64,000 bases of DNA from Curtobacterium sp. L6-1. GTDB taxonomy: Bacteria > Actinomycetota > Actinomycetes > Actinomycetales > Microbacteriaceae. The notes under the pieces were generated by a model. The model saw nothing but the letters and a program-made list of their open reading frames with translations. It had not been told where the DNA came from and searched no databases. Location of the stretch: NCBI RefSeq assembly GCF_018885305.1, contig NZ_CP076544.1, positions 2,666,001 through 2,730,000 on the forward strand. Reading direction: 5' to 3'. The position numbers and the translations under genes were made by a program. Shown piece after piece: positions 26,377 to 35,179 of the stretch (positions are counted from its first letter, which is position 1; every line of letters starts with the position of its first letter).

Positions 26377-27090
26377 GTGTCTGAGGAGAATAACAACGAG
26401 GCAGTAGCAGCGATGAAGCCCTGGTCGCGGATCCTCCTCGGAATTGCTGGCATTGGGCTTTCATCGACCGGTTGCATCGCGGTCTTCGCGCAAGGCACCA
26501 ACGTCGCGGGCGTTCCGCTCCTCATCGTCGCCGGAGCCGCGTTCCTCTACGTATCGCTCACGGGCCAGCAACTGATTCAGCTTAACAAGGACGGATTTGT
26601 GTTGAGCCGAGTCGCACAGCTGGAAAAGACGCTGCGCCAAGCAGCTGCTGATCCAGCGATCCCGCTCGAAACGAAAGAGCGGTTGGCGGAGATCGCAGAA
26701 GACAACGGAGTCCGCGTCCCGCGTCCGGGGGTCGAACTCGAACTTCGCGTTGATGAGACGCTTCGCCGCATAGGACTCGCAAACGGCTTCAACGTGACAA
26801 GCCCGTCGGGCCGAAATCGTCGCGATGTGGATTTCGTCCTCACCGACGATGCTGATCGCAAGGTTGGCGTCGAGGTGAAGGGGCGGATGCGACTCCGACA
26901 GGCTGCCGACGCCATCCGGCAGCTGCGGGCCACTGACTGGGAGCGCAAGCTCCTGATCGTCGACGGCGGCGTTCCTGAGGAGTTCGCGGCACCGTATCGA
27001 GCTGAAGGGATCTGGATCGTCGCCTGGGACCCCGATGACGAGTCACAACTCGTGGAGACGCTCAGGGCGATGGGATTCGTCAAGTCCTGA
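26377..27090 (+). CDS. Membrane-anchored PD-(D/E)xK nuclease-like protein
   Basis: A 237-residue protein from a GTG at 26377. Two membrane helices lie at about residues 18-38 and 44-60. A charged coiled linker follows. The C-terminal domain has the restriction-endonuclease-like signature: RRDVDFVL with Asp152, then VGVEVKGRMR with Glu166 and Lys168, a spacing normal for PD-(D/E)xK enzymes, preceded by an ELRVDETLRRIG helix. It resembles Mrr-type or DUF2034-like nuclease domains. Tethering a DNase at the membrane is a layout seen in some phage-defence proteins; that role is inference here. Confidence 0.68.
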   Translation: MSEENNNEAVAAMKPWSRILLGIAGIGLSSTGCIAVFAQGTNVAGVPLLIVAGAAFLYVSLTGQQLIQLNKDGFVLSRVAQLEKTLRQAAADPAIPLETKERLAEIAEDNGVRVPRPGVELELRVDETLRRIGLANGFNVTSPSGRNRRDVDFVLTDDADRKVGVEVKGRMRLRQAADAIRQLRATDWERKLLIVDGGVPEEFAAPYRAEGIWIVAWDPDDESQLVETLRAMGFVKS

Positions 27091-27405
27091 TGGATCGGGT
27101 GCAGTGAAGTCCGCGCGCACGACCGGAGCCACAAAGCCGGCAGTCACTGCCGGCTACGAGAACCAAGCGCCCGAAGAGCGACCTGGGCTCCAAGTGATCG
27201 AGTGCACACGCCCCCCTGGCACGCGGTGGGGCTTTCCGGTGCGGCCTAACAACACCAGCGACTGTGTCCCGAGGTCAACGGATCATTTGAATCGGGCCAC
27301 CTGTTTTTTCGCGCGCGGAGCGGTTCTCTGACCATTGGTTGTAAGACGATCCGACGACGTGTGAAGATAGCCTCGAATGAACTCGGGCGGAAGGTAGTGA
27401 CGTAG
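27091..27405. other. Intergenic stretch with hairpin
   Basis: 315 bp without a gene I can support. It contains the hairpin at 27135-27155 and the leader of the small gene at 27406. Confidence 0.5.
27135..27155 (+). terminator. Hairpin after the nuclease gene
   Basis: AGCCGGCAG pairs with CTGCCGGCT around a three-base TCA loop, 45 bp after the stop. No T tract. Confidence 0.65.
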
Positions 27406-27603
27406 ATGCGGCAGCGACTAGCCGGCGAATGGTCCGGATGGGACGGCGATACAGTCGTCGAGCTTTTCGACGGCTCTCGGTGGAAGCAGGACGAGTACTA
27501 CTACGAGTATCGGTACTCGTTCATGCCATGGGTCACCATCGAACGCGGGAAGATGATGGTAGACGGCATGAACCGGGCGGTCCGAGTGCACCGGATCGAC
27601 TGA
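27406..27603 (+). CDS. Conserved small protein, W-G-W-D-G-D-T type
   Basis: A 65-residue protein with the pattern GEWSGWDGDTVVELFDGSRW, then QDEYYYEYRYSF and a closing MMVDGMNRAVRVHRID. I recall this as a widespread small beta-rich family of unknown function, in which the GWDGDT and VDGM..AVRV blocks are constant. It therefore looks intact and real despite its size. It stands alone, converging on the HEPN-like genes. Confidence 0.65.
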   Translation: MRQRLAGEWSGWDGDTVVELFDGSRWKQDEYYYEYRYSFMPWVTIERGKMMVDGMNRAVRVHRID

Positions 27604-27726
27604 CTTCTCCGAAGATTCCGCTCGCCGCTGCTTCTGCTTCGCATCTGAGCTTCTCGCCACCAGGCGCGGACGCTCCAGGAGTGTGGGAGGGTGTCGCTGC
27701 GGCAGAGTCGGCTGCCCCGTCAGCCC

Positions 27727-28272
27727 TCAGCCGACGTAGTCGGCACTGCCGTCCCATTGCCCCTCGACGGCTCCGGTCGCGAGTCCGCTCCAGGAGCCGT
27801 TGAGGATGTAGAACGCCGCGCCCCGGAGCCGCCAGGTCACGCCGACGAGATCTTCAACAAGTCCGACCATGCCGTCGAATGTGGTCGCGGTGATGTCCTG
27901 CTCGCCGTCTGGCTGACGCTCGAGCCCTGCGAGTTCCCATCTACCGCTGAGGAGGTCGGCACGGAGCATGTCGTGGATGAACCGGTTCCGTGACGTGTAT
28001 AGCTTGTTCGCGGCGGTCAGGATCGCATTCACTGCTCGCCGGCCGCCATCATCGATGTCATCTCGCTGGCTGAGGAGCGCTTTGCACTCCTTGACGATCG
28101 TCGTGATGTACCGCGGCGCGTCGAGGAACGCATCGATCTCGTGACGTCCGCGCAGAGCAGCATGCACGAACCGGAGTGCCGCATCGAGACTCGTCGTCTC
28201 CGAGGTGATCCTGCCGAGCAGGAACACCCGCTGGTCAGAGGATGGCAGCGTCCGCAGCGTGTCAAGGTCCAC
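27727..28272 (-). CDS. HEPN-like hypothetical protein
   Basis: A 181-residue helical protein. Its distinctive feature is TSRNRFIHDML at about residues 100-110, which fits the RNxxxH ribonuclease motif of HEPN domains. The N-terminal half (TSLDAALRFVHAALRGR) is also helical. The C-terminal part after GMVGLVEDLVGVTWRL is less clear. GTG at 28272 is my chosen start; a GTG at 28317 would add 15 residues. It follows another gene with an RNxxxH motif on the same strand. HEPN proteins often act as RNases in toxin-antitoxin or abortive infection systems. This is a motif-level assignment. Confidence 0.5.
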   Translation of the reverse strand: MDLDTLRTLPSSDQRVFLLGRITSETTSLDAALRFVHAALRGRHEIDAFLDAPRYITTIVKECKALLSQRDDIDDGGRRAVNAILTAANKLYTSRNRFIHDMLRADLLSGRWELAGLERQPDGEQDITATTFDGMVGLVEDLVGVTWRLRGAAFYILNGSWSGLATGAVEGQWDGSADYVG

Positions 28273-28330
28273 ACATCGACTCTGACATGTGAACGGGGGA
28301 AGCGAAGTTGGAAGCACCTAAGCTTCGGGG

Positions 28331-28930
28331 TCAAGACGCTGCTTCGCTGCGACCGTTGTGCAACTGCGCGAGCGCTCTGCAGGCCACCCGCAGCTCGCGG
28401 GCCTGTTCTGCGTACGCTATCGCCGAGCCCGGGGTCGGGGTCTCCCTAGCGTGAGCAACTGCGTTCCGAAGTTGGCGGAGTTCATTCACCGTCTCGACGA
28501 AGAGGTCGTTGACGGTGCCAGCGCGTTCAAGAGCCACCGCTGCAGATGCGGCGTTCGTCGTGCGCACTCCGGGAACGGCCACATGCGCGAGACCGATGAT
28601 CTCCTCCGCCAGGTGCTCCCAGGAGCTCAACACCAGCGCCGAAGGCTCCAGTGGCCCGAAATCAGCGATGCCCGCCCCGTCAGGCTCCTCCACACCCGGT
28701 TGACCGGACGCAGCTTCAGCACCCGTCACCGATGCCTGAAACTTCTCGAATGTCCGCTCGGCCTTCGCCAGTTTCTCGCCGAACGTCGCCTCACCGCCAG
28801 GTACTTTCAGGTGCGTCAACCGGGCGACAAGACCCGCAACCTCAGTCCGGAACAGCAGAGCAGCGATGAGGACAACAGCGGGCCACGCGAGTGAGCGCAC
28901 CAAAGAGTCAACGAAACCGAGCCAAGACAC
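28331..28930 (-). CDS. Membrane protein with C-terminal HEPN/DUF4145-like domain
   Basis: From a GTG at 28930 this is a 199-residue protein with one N-terminal membrane helix (LAWPAVVLIAALLF), a segment VPGGEATFGEKLAKAERTFEKF that forms a coil, and a C-terminal helical domain containing ETVNELRQLRNAVAHARETP. The LRNAVAH is an RNxxxH motif as in HEPN or DUF4145-type domains. A longer frame upstream to 29086 is open but Pro/Arg-rich and shadow-like. It sits between two other genes on the same strand that also look like abortive-infection components. Confidence 0.55.
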   Translation of the reverse strand: MSWLGFVDSLVRSLAWPAVVLIAALLFRTEVAGLVARLTHLKVPGGEATFGEKLAKAERTFEKFQASVTGAEAASGQPGVEEPDGAGIADFGPLEPSALVLSSWEHLAEEIIGLAHVAVPGVRTTNAASAAVALERAGTVNDLFVETVNELRQLRNAVAHARETPTPGSAIAYAEQARELRVACRALAQLHNGRSEAAS

Positions 28931-29105
28931 AGCCCCATCATGGTCTAAGCGATCCGCCAGAATCCCCTGCGAACCTCGCGGAACGATAACGGGAGGCGGT
29001 CGTGCCGTCAGTACGGGTCGAGTGGTCGGGCGCACGGCCACTTCCCCGATGACTAACCATGTCCCGGGTGCGGTCCGGCTCGTCACCTCTGTCGCGCCCG
29101 ATGCA

Positions 29106-29948
29106 TCACGGCCGGTCTGAATCTCGCGCGTCGCGCTGGATGACCTTGCCGCTGGTGATCAGTTGTATGAGGACGGTGGCTAGAAGCACGGCTGACTCCG
29201 CGTCTGACTGCGAACTCGGCTGGTAATCGGCCTGTCCACCGTGGCGGTCGGCGTGGCCTCGCCAAATGGTCCGCATCATCGCCAACAGCATCTCGCCGGA
29301 GTCGACACCCGCTCCTTCCAGGCGAAAACCGAGGGTCCATTCTTTCCGATCCTCGAGACGTTTGATCACCTTCCCGAGCGTGGCCAGTTTGTAATCGCTG
29401 TACATGAGAGGTACCGCTGCCGCTTCAACAGCTTTCACGGTCTTCATGTATGCAACTTCGGGATCCGGCTGCACGCCAAAAGCTGCTGCCCATGCATCGG
29501 CGAGAAGGTCGCCGGCACCTCCGGGAGCATCCATCGCGGCGTCGGCGATATTCTGCACGGAGGTGGGCACTCGCTGTTCGAGGCCAGGATGGCCGAAACG
29601 TTGCCCGACTCTCCACATGGACCCGCCGATGTGCAGCCAGTGAGCAAGCTCCTCGACGTGCTGGCGTTGTGGGTCGCCGAACCGCAACACGAAATCGACA
29701 AGATTCAGGCTTTCGTCCTCGCCTAGGGCCTTGACTAGATCCACCATGTCTACGTGCTCGAACAGTTCGTCGTAGTCGACGGTGTTCCGGCGAGTCAGCC
29801 GGTACTCGACGAGCCAATGCGGGCGTCGTCGCGCCGATCGTGCGAGGAACTGCCCGACTTCGGGACGCAGCCACTCCGGGACGCCGGGTACAAGCGGCGG
29901 CGGTTTAGGTAAGGGGTTGGCGCCAATCGGAACCCAGGAGTCATCCAT
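29106..29948 (-). CDS. Abi_C-like abortive-infection family protein
   Basis: A 280-residue protein. The C-terminal ~110 residues carry the pattern of Abi_C domains: MKTVKAVEAAAVPLM, then LATLGKVIKRLED, a MMRTIWRGHADRHGG block, and the closing helix SAVLLATVLIQLITSGKVI. The N-terminal part includes VPEWLRPEVGQFLAR and an acidic VDYDELFEHVDMVDLV helix. Abi_C domains are found in proteins linked to phage exclusion. The start ATG at 29948 gives a Pro-rich lead. It is the first gene of the leftward cluster 29948-27727. Confidence 0.6.
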   Translation of the reverse strand: MDDSWVPIGANPLPKPPPLVPGVPEWLRPEVGQFLARSARRRPHWLVEYRLTRRNTVDYDELFEHVDMVDLVKALGEDESLNLVDFVLRFGDPQRQHVEELAHWLHIGGSMWRVGQRFGHPGLEQRVPTSVQNIADAAMDAPGGAGDLLADAWAAAFGVQPDPEVAYMKTVKAVEAAAVPLMYSDYKLATLGKVIKRLEDRKEWTLGFRLEGAGVDSGEMLLAMMRTIWRGHADRHGGQADYQPSSQSDAESAVLLATVLIQLITSGKVIQRDARDSDRP

Positions 29949-30233
29949 GACTTCATTCTCGCAAATGGCGTTGTTCGGCGCCGGTCACCGCGGATCTGAC
30001 CGTCGACGTTCTCATCCGGCGCGTTGAGCTGACTCGTTCCGCAGACCGATGGGTCCTGACCTCGTCACACTCAGTTGAGCCGTTCGCCCCGAACTCGGGC
30101 GGACGGCGGGACGAGGGCGGGATGTGGGTCGTACCGGTGGTGGCGGCAAGTAGGCTCTCGTCGGCGCCGGGATGAATGCGAATTCTCTAGCGCACAGCAG
30201 GAGGGACGGCAGATTCGGGCGACGCGGGACCGT

Positions 30234-30665
30234 CTACTCGTCGAGCTTCAGGTCGCCGAGCTTCTCAACCCGCAGCGGCGTGTCGGCAAACGACGCGGTC
30301 GTCAGCCGAACCATATACCGCTTGAAGACACGCTTCGTGATCTCCTCGACCTGCGTGCCGTGCACCTCGAAGCTGGTGACGGGTAGATGGCCGCGGCTGT
30401 CGGTGAACGCTCGGAGGTCCTCGTACCGGGCGTCCAGCAGTCCGTGCTTCACCCGATCCAAAGCCTGCACCGTGACCCGGGAAGCGCGAGCAGATGTGCC
30501 ATCGAAGAACTCGAGACCGACGATCGTCCACTTAGCACGGTCCAACCCAACGACCTCATACAGATCATCCGAGGTCGTGGTGATGTCTTCCTCGGCTGCC
30601 GCCGTGCCGAGCCACTGGTCGTGTTGAACGCGGGCGGGGCCCAGATCATAAGGGTCGATTGCCAT
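30234..30665 (-). CDS. Hypothetical alpha/beta protein
   Basis: A 143-residue protein, MAIDPYDLGPARVQHDQWLG at its start. The middle contains TIVGLEFFDGTSARASRVTVQALD, a strand-rich segment, and the end YMVRLTTASFADTPLRVEKLGD. No membrane segments and no catalytic motif that I recognise. The ATG at 30665 is well placed. It lies downstream of the RusA-like gene on the same strand, separated by 186 bp. Confidence 0.5.
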   Translation of the reverse strand: MAIDPYDLGPARVQHDQWLGTAAAEEDITTTSDDLYEVVGLDRAKWTIVGLEFFDGTSARASRVTVQALDRVKHGLLDARYEDLRAFTDSRGHLPVTSFEVHGTQVEEITKRVFKRYMVRLTTASFADTPLRVEKLGDLKLDE

Positions 30666-30851
30666 GGCGTTACGCTACCGCGAGGCCGCTCAGATCGGCC
30701 CTGGTGAGTTGCCAACTGGCCGATTCGACGTCGGCACGCAAGTTCTCGAGCCCTTGGACTGTCGGCCTCCCGCCGTCCTGATGACCTCCGAGGCGCCGTC
30801 ACGAAGTCGTAGCGGCATCTCGACGGGACTCGTCACCGTGGGCCGACACTT

Positions 30852-32018
30852 TTACCACTCCGTGAGATGCCGTTCGACTTCGTCCTCGGCCTGCGACCAC
30901 CAGCTTTGGTACCGATCCCCGTTGGTGAGCGCGACGACGAGATCACCAGCAGGAAGGTGTTCGTCGGCCTGCACTGTTGTGGCCTCGATGAACGAGATCC
31001 ACGGGGTGGTCTCACTGTCCAAGGTCCACCGTTCGTACTGTGGCGGCTCGAGTATCTCGATGAGGATTGGCACGAGGTTCAGCAGGATGTTGTCGAGGTC
31101 CTTCCCGGCGGGACCTGGCGCATGGAAGATGCTCAGCCCGACGGGCACTTCAACGGACCGCCACCAGCGGTGGGCTGCCGTGAAGTCAGTCAACGCACGC
31201 CGAAAGCTATCTTTGAAGTCGGCGCCTCGACCGTGTTCGCTAGGGACCGTACCGAGGTTGAAAACCGGTAGCCGCCCAGAGTTCAACTGTTCCAGGGTCG
31301 CACCCGGACTCACTTTCCCTTCGCGTCCCTCGGCGACCGCTCGGTACACCAGCCGGATCGTCTCGTCCACTGATCCCAGGTCGTACGACTGCCAGGTCCT
31401 CCGAACTCGCTGCTCGGCTGACTCTCGCTCCTCCACTGACTCAGGTGAGTCCGGGGCGTAGCCGAGGTCGTCGAGGGCGAATTCGAGTTCGGCCTCCGCA
31501 CGGTGGCGGTCCCAGGGCCGGTCGTCGAGATCGTCGAAGCCATCTCGCACATCCGGGTCGTGACGTCGCCGGAGCGCGGCTCGAGCGTCCGCTGCTGTCC
31601 GCGCACTGATCAGCATGAGCGGTTCCCGCACGTCGTACGGCGGCCAGCATCGAGCGTGAAGCATCTCGACCTGCCGATCATCGACGTACACGGCAGGCCG
31701 AGTCTCCGAGCCGAGCAAATCCAGAAGCCATTTACAGACGCTGTCGACCCGCGGAGGCTGCGGACTTGAGACGATGACCTCGAGCGCGACGCCAGCTCGT
31801 GGCTTCGGCCAACTGTCACGAGGGAGCGCTCGATAGATTTCCGTCTCACGCTCGACCAGCTCAGCGAAGTCAGCGTTCCTTCGTTTGCTTCGTGCCGCTG
31901 ACCGTTTCGTCAGCGGCTGGCGATCGAGACGGATACGCAGGATACGCAACTGCCGCGCACGGTCTTGTGCGCGCTTCCCCTCATCGCTGTTCCAGAAGTT
32001 GCGGTCACGACGGCTCAC
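30852..32018 (-). CDS. Protein with RusA-like segments (possible structure-specific nuclease)
   Basis: A 388-residue protein. GTG at 32018 is preferred because GGAGGGGG lies at a good distance. After a basic N-terminus, the segment VIVSSPQPPRVDSVCKWLLD followed by AVYVDDRQVEMLHAR resembles RusA Holliday-junction resolvases, where D-x-D-N...K...LDALxG and xDDxQV carry the metal-binding Asp residues. A second block near the C-terminus, APGPAGKDLDNILLNLVPIL, repeats the DxDN idea and also appears in family members. The middle is charged and probably a linker. A split or duplicated RusA fold is inferred from these short motifs, not proven. It could act in recombination or restriction of DNA structures. 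Confidence 0.45.
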   Translation of the reverse strand: MSRRDRNFWNSDEGKRAQDRARQLRILRIRLDRQPLTKRSAARSKRRNADFAELVERETEIYRALPRDSWPKPRAGVALEVIVSSPQPPRVDSVCKWLLDLLGSETRPAVYVDDRQVEMLHARCWPPYDVREPLMLISARTAADARAALRRRHDPDVRDGFDDLDDRPWDRHRAEAELEFALDDLGYAPDSPESVEERESAEQRVRRTWQSYDLGSVDETIRLVYRAVAEGREGKVSPGATLEQLNSGRLPVFNLGTVPSEHGRGADFKDSFRRALTDFTAAHRWWRSVEVPVGLSIFHAPGPAGKDLDNILLNLVPILIEILEPPQYERWTLDSETTPWISFIEATTVQADEHLPAGDLVVALTNGDRYQSWWSQAEDEVERHLTEW

Positions 32019-32165
32019 AGGCGTGCCCCCTCCGTCCATTGACGGGCCTGCTGGCAAGGCGAACGCCCGAACGTCGCCGCGAATGAGCCCAATGCTTCAA
32101 CGAGCCGAGGAGCCCTGTGGAAACAAGCTGAGGTTCTGCGACCGCCATGACCTCTGTCATGCCGG

Positions 32166-33230
32166 TCAACATTCCGCTCGACCGGCGGGCCGTTTCTCGT
32201 GGTTAAACGCACTGATGAGTGTGCGGCTGAAAATGGATGGCGGGCTCCAGCAGAGCTGTCGCGCTGTGATGGTTGCACTGTCGAGGCGCCGGACGCTTCG
32301 CATGTCCCGGTAGACGAAGATGCCTCCGGAGTCGGAGTCCGCGAAGATATACCCTACTTCCGATGCGCCCTTTCCGAAGGTGACGGATTCAAGTGGGGCG
32401 AGTTGCACTGGCGTCGTGAGTAGCGAGTAGCCGTAGGTTCCAAAGATTGCCCAGAGCACAACCCAGGCAGCGGAGAGCAGTCCGGGCACGCGGTGTTGCG
32501 CAATGTTTTCCTGTCGGGAAAGAACTTTTTCGGCGATGGGACGCATCTCTGCTGGATGCTGACGTGCTTTCTGCCAGAGTTGACGCAGAACACGGTCCTG
32601 CGGCTGGGAGCCTTGAAGCCACTCCTCGACGGGCAACCCTGACTGCTGCCGGTCGCGGGCTCGAAGCCATTTTGGTGGAAATCGCCAGAAAAAGTAGCAA
32701 ATCCCGAGCGCGAAGAGGAAGACGGTCGCTGTTTGTGTGTAAAAGGTGACGATCAGGAGGGCAGTCGAGCCGAGGGACGCGGCGCGACGCACCGAAGGAG
32801 GCATAGAGCGGTCACCGCTGACGGAGGAGAACCCGATTGCGAGGCCCGCGCTGACCGCGGTCGATAGGCCGAATAGGACTGCGAAGGCGAGGCTGGTCAG
32901 TGAGAGATTCTGGAGAACAGCGAGGGTGAGGCGGGTGTCACCGTGCGCTTGCTGTAGCAGGTTGAGAGCTGCGAGAAGAGCGGCGCCGAGCGGCAGGAGC
33001 GCGACTCCCGCGCTCAGGAGGCCTGTTCGGACGTCACGTTCCTCGCGCGCAACTGCTTCGAGGTCCCAAGCATGTTCGGAGTCGCGTGCCGGGGGCTTGA
33101 GCGGCCAGATAAGTGCGCGGCCGATTCTGACCTTGACCGGTACCTGCTCCCGGTGTCGTCGGTTCCGCGCCACAGCTAGACAATAGCGGCACCAACCGAC
33201 GTGCTCGGCAGAGAGCATCTGCGCCGGCAT
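32166..33230 (-). CDS. Multi-pass membrane protein of unknown function
   Basis: A 354-residue protein starting MPAQMLSAEHVGWCRYCLAV, a Cys-x-x-Cys that could bind zinc. It has about four to five membrane helices: LLSAGVALLPLGAALLAAL, LTSLAFAVLFGLSTAVSAGL, SLGSTALLIVTFYTQTATVF with LFALGICYFFW, and LLSAAWVVLWAIFGTYGYSL. A charged cytoplasmic region (RQHPAEMRPIAEKVLSRQE) separates the last two. The C-terminus is extracytoplasmic or soluble with a short beta-rich stretch. No family recognised. It follows the three-gene cassette at 33361-35241 on the same strand after 130 bp. Confidence 0.5.
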   Translation of the reverse strand: MPAQMLSAEHVGWCRYCLAVARNRRHREQVPVKVRIGRALIWPLKPPARDSEHAWDLEAVAREERDVRTGLLSAGVALLPLGAALLAALNLLQQAHGDTRLTLAVLQNLSLTSLAFAVLFGLSTAVSAGLAIGFSSVSGDRSMPPSVRRAASLGSTALLIVTFYTQTATVFLFALGICYFFWRFPPKWLRARDRQQSGLPVEEWLQGSQPQDRVLRQLWQKARQHPAEMRPIAEKVLSRQENIAQHRVPGLLSAAWVVLWAIFGTYGYSLLTTPVQLAPLESVTFGKGASEVGYIFADSDSGGIFVYRDMRSVRRLDSATITARQLCWSPPSIFSRTLISAFNHEKRPAGRAEC

Positions 33231-33360
33231 CGCAGCTGCTTCACCCCTCGTCTCCCGCTTCCTGCGCCGTCCTTTTCCGTGCTGAAACCCTCGTCCAGCG
33301 AGCACAGCCGAGACGCTGCTCAGTGCTGGGCTTCCCACCTGCGCGGTTGCGTCTCGAGCG

Positions 33361-33918
33361 TTACGTCGAGCGCGCGGGGTTGCCGTTCGTTGTCGGGACA
33401 ATCCAATCCGCGGATTTCGCGACCTTGACATGTGTGGCTTGCATCAATTTGATCCGGAACGCGTTCCACATCGGACGCCAACCTGTCGCCTTGGGCGGGA
33501 TGGGGATCCGAACGAGCCCATGCGACCGCTGCACACGCTCGTCGTCCGGGAATGCGGCGACATCTAGGATTACGCCGCCTGCTGTCTCCGTGTCCGATCC
33601 AACCGGTGCGGTGCCGTCCGGATAAGGCCCCGCAGCATCGGCACGCCGGACCGTAGCGACGGGGAACCGGCAGAGGTAAACACGTTTCCAGTCGATGAGT
33701 TCCTCGTCTGTGATTTCCTCGTCCTTCATCCGGCTCGAGACGTACACAGACATTCCGTCTTCATCCCTGTAGGAGAAGACGCCAAGGCCCAGACGGGGCG
33801 GGCCGCCGTTTAGGTCGACGTCGAGGAAGTCGGGTTGATCGGGGACCCGCCGGAAAAGAGTCGCCTCGTCCGGCACGTCTTCATCGTCGACGACCCACTC
33901 AGGGTCGGGGGCGGTCAT
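33361..33918 (-). CDS. Cassette protein C, hypothetical
   Basis: A 185-residue soluble protein, acidic at the N-terminus (PDPEWVVDDEDVPDEATLF), with a beta-rich core LGLGVFSYRDEDGMSVYVSS, and ending RIKLMQATHVKVAKSADWIV. No family recognised. Its ATG overlaps the stop of the upstream gene (ATGA at 33915-33918). It is the third gene of a coupled three-gene unit, so its product probably works with the two others in fixed ratio. Confidence 0.6.
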   Translation of the reverse strand: MTAPDPEWVVDDEDVPDEATLFRRVPDQPDFLDVDLNGGPPRLGLGVFSYRDEDGMSVYVSSRMKDEEITDEELIDWKRVYLCRFPVATVRRADAAGPYPDGTAPVGSDTETAGGVILDVAAFPDDERVQRSHGLVRIPIPPKATGWRPMWNAFRIKLMQATHVKVAKSADWIVPTTNGNPARST

Positions 33919-34460
33919 TCGAACAGGTCGCGCCAGCGCGGGTTTCGTGCAACGACCGCGGCAGTGAAATCGCGGACAAGCGCCTTCAGATTGTCCAAGT
34001 CTGGGTACCCACTTGCGGACTCGTTTCTGCGGAGCACCCCGTCACTATCGACAAGCATCAACGAATAGTCGCCGTCCGACGTCATCTCTACAGCGAGAAA
34101 GCGCTCTCCAGCCCTCCACTGTGCGATGAGCCCATCATCCCCGTCGCTAGTGACGGTGGGGAACACGGAGTCAGCGCTGAGCGACGCGCGAAGGCAGGTC
34201 AATAGACGATTGCGAACATCGCCACCGAGAACAACGTGTTCTTCGATCTGCGCGATCTGATTGGTAGCCCGCTGAATTGCATCGTTGGTGACAATGACTG
34301 CGTCGGCAAGCACGTCGCGATCAGCGGCGAGACGGTCGTGATGTTCGTGAGAGCTGACCTTTGTGCTCGCACGCAGCTTCTGAAGCCAGGCACTTCGTTG
34401 TCGTCTCGCCCACGACGTATTCGTCGCGCGTGCTTGATAGAAGTCATTGACAACGCTCAT
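33915..34460 (-). CDS. Cassette protein B, hypothetical
   Basis: A 181-residue protein. The N-terminal third is helical and basic (WARRQRSAWLQKLRAS), the middle forms a coil (VTNDAIQRATNQIAQIEEHV), and the C-terminal half is beta-rich (FLAVEMTSDGDYSLMLVDSD). Its ATG overlaps the stop of gene A as ATGA, and its own stop overlaps the start of gene C. No family recognised. The strict coupling suggests a complex. Confidence 0.62.
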   Translation of the reverse strand: MSVVNDFYQARATNTSWARRQRSAWLQKLRASTKVSSHEHHDRLAADRDVLADAVIVTNDAIQRATNQIAQIEEHVVLGGDVRNRLLTCLRASLSADSVFPTVTSDGDDGLIAQWRAGERFLAVEMTSDGDYSLMLVDSDGVLRRNESASGYPDLDNLKALVRDFTAAVVARNPRWRDLFE

Positions 34461-35179
34461 TTGATGATCCCCCAGTCTGTTTTCTGCTGCCTCGACGTCA
34501 CCCGGTCGAACGTACTAATCAGGTTGTCGTGTGCTCGGTGCAGAAGAGCCCGCCAATCTGTGTCGGCGGGCTCGGGCAGCCGAGCCGTCGATCGCAACCC
34601 CAACATCGTGCCGTCGACGTCGCGTCTAGTCAGGAGGTACACCTCCGCGGTTCCGCCGTCGAACTCGAACGGCACGGTGGCGTGGAACGTTGCTTCCTGC
34701 ACGTCCTGTGCTGTTGCTGATGCGACAGCGTCGTACTGGACACCATGCGCGCGCAACGCGATGTCGATTGGGACTGAGGTGTCGCCGAGCTGATTCTCGT
34801 ACTGGACTGAGACGTGGCTGATGGAGACATCGGCACCAGCCTCGCTACGGACGTGGTCAGCGAACGTGTCGAGGTGCACTCCAAGCTGCCGGCTCAGTTC
34901 GTCGAAACCGGGGTAGTCCGCGGCGTCGGAGAAGGTCCAGGTCAGTCGGAACCGGTCGTCTTGGAAGTTGATGGCGTGCCCGCTGCCGTTGCCGAACGAG
35001 AGGTAGGGGAACGGGAACGCGTCATCCTCAGGCAGCGGGATCGGCGCGTCATCCTCGGTGTCGTACTTCCAGGGTAGCTCCGCGAATCGCTCGCTGACGA
35101 CCGGGAAGTCCTTCTTTACCTCCGCCACCAGCGGCGCCAACGAGGTCAGGAGCAGGCCCCTGATCTGTGCGAAGTACAC
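34457..35179 (-). CDS. Cassette protein A, TIGR04255-like
   Basis: A 240-residue protein from the first usable start (GTG 35179). It resembles the TIGR04255 family in having RLTWTFSDAADYPGFDELSRQL followed by VSISHVSVQYENQL near the middle. The family's typical N-terminus (ERPPV...V..F) is also encoded just upstream in the same frame, at about 35180-35225, but no start codon opens it. An ATG at 35241 (MSIPAEP) leads into it only if the frame is changed by a few bases near 35220. So the gene either lost its N-terminus by a frameshift or uses the shorter start. The family has no known function to me. Confidence 0.6.
   Translation of the reverse strand: MYFAQIRGLLLTSLAPLVAEVKKDFPVVSERFAELPWKYDTEDDAPIPLPEDDAFPFPYLSFGNGSGHAINFQDDRFRLTWTFSDAADYPGFDELSRQLGVHLDTFADHVRSEAGADVSISHVSVQYENQLGDTSVPIDIALRAHGVQYDAVASATAQDVQEATFHATVPFEFDGGTAEVYLLTRRDVDGTMLGLRSTARLPEPADTDWRALLHRAHDNLISTFDRVTSRQQKTDWGIIK

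Noticed and set aside
30131..30147. Left attachment site matching the tRNA-Ser 3' end
   Set aside because: Only about 10 bp match (GTACCGGTGG), which is expected by chance in GC-rich DNA.
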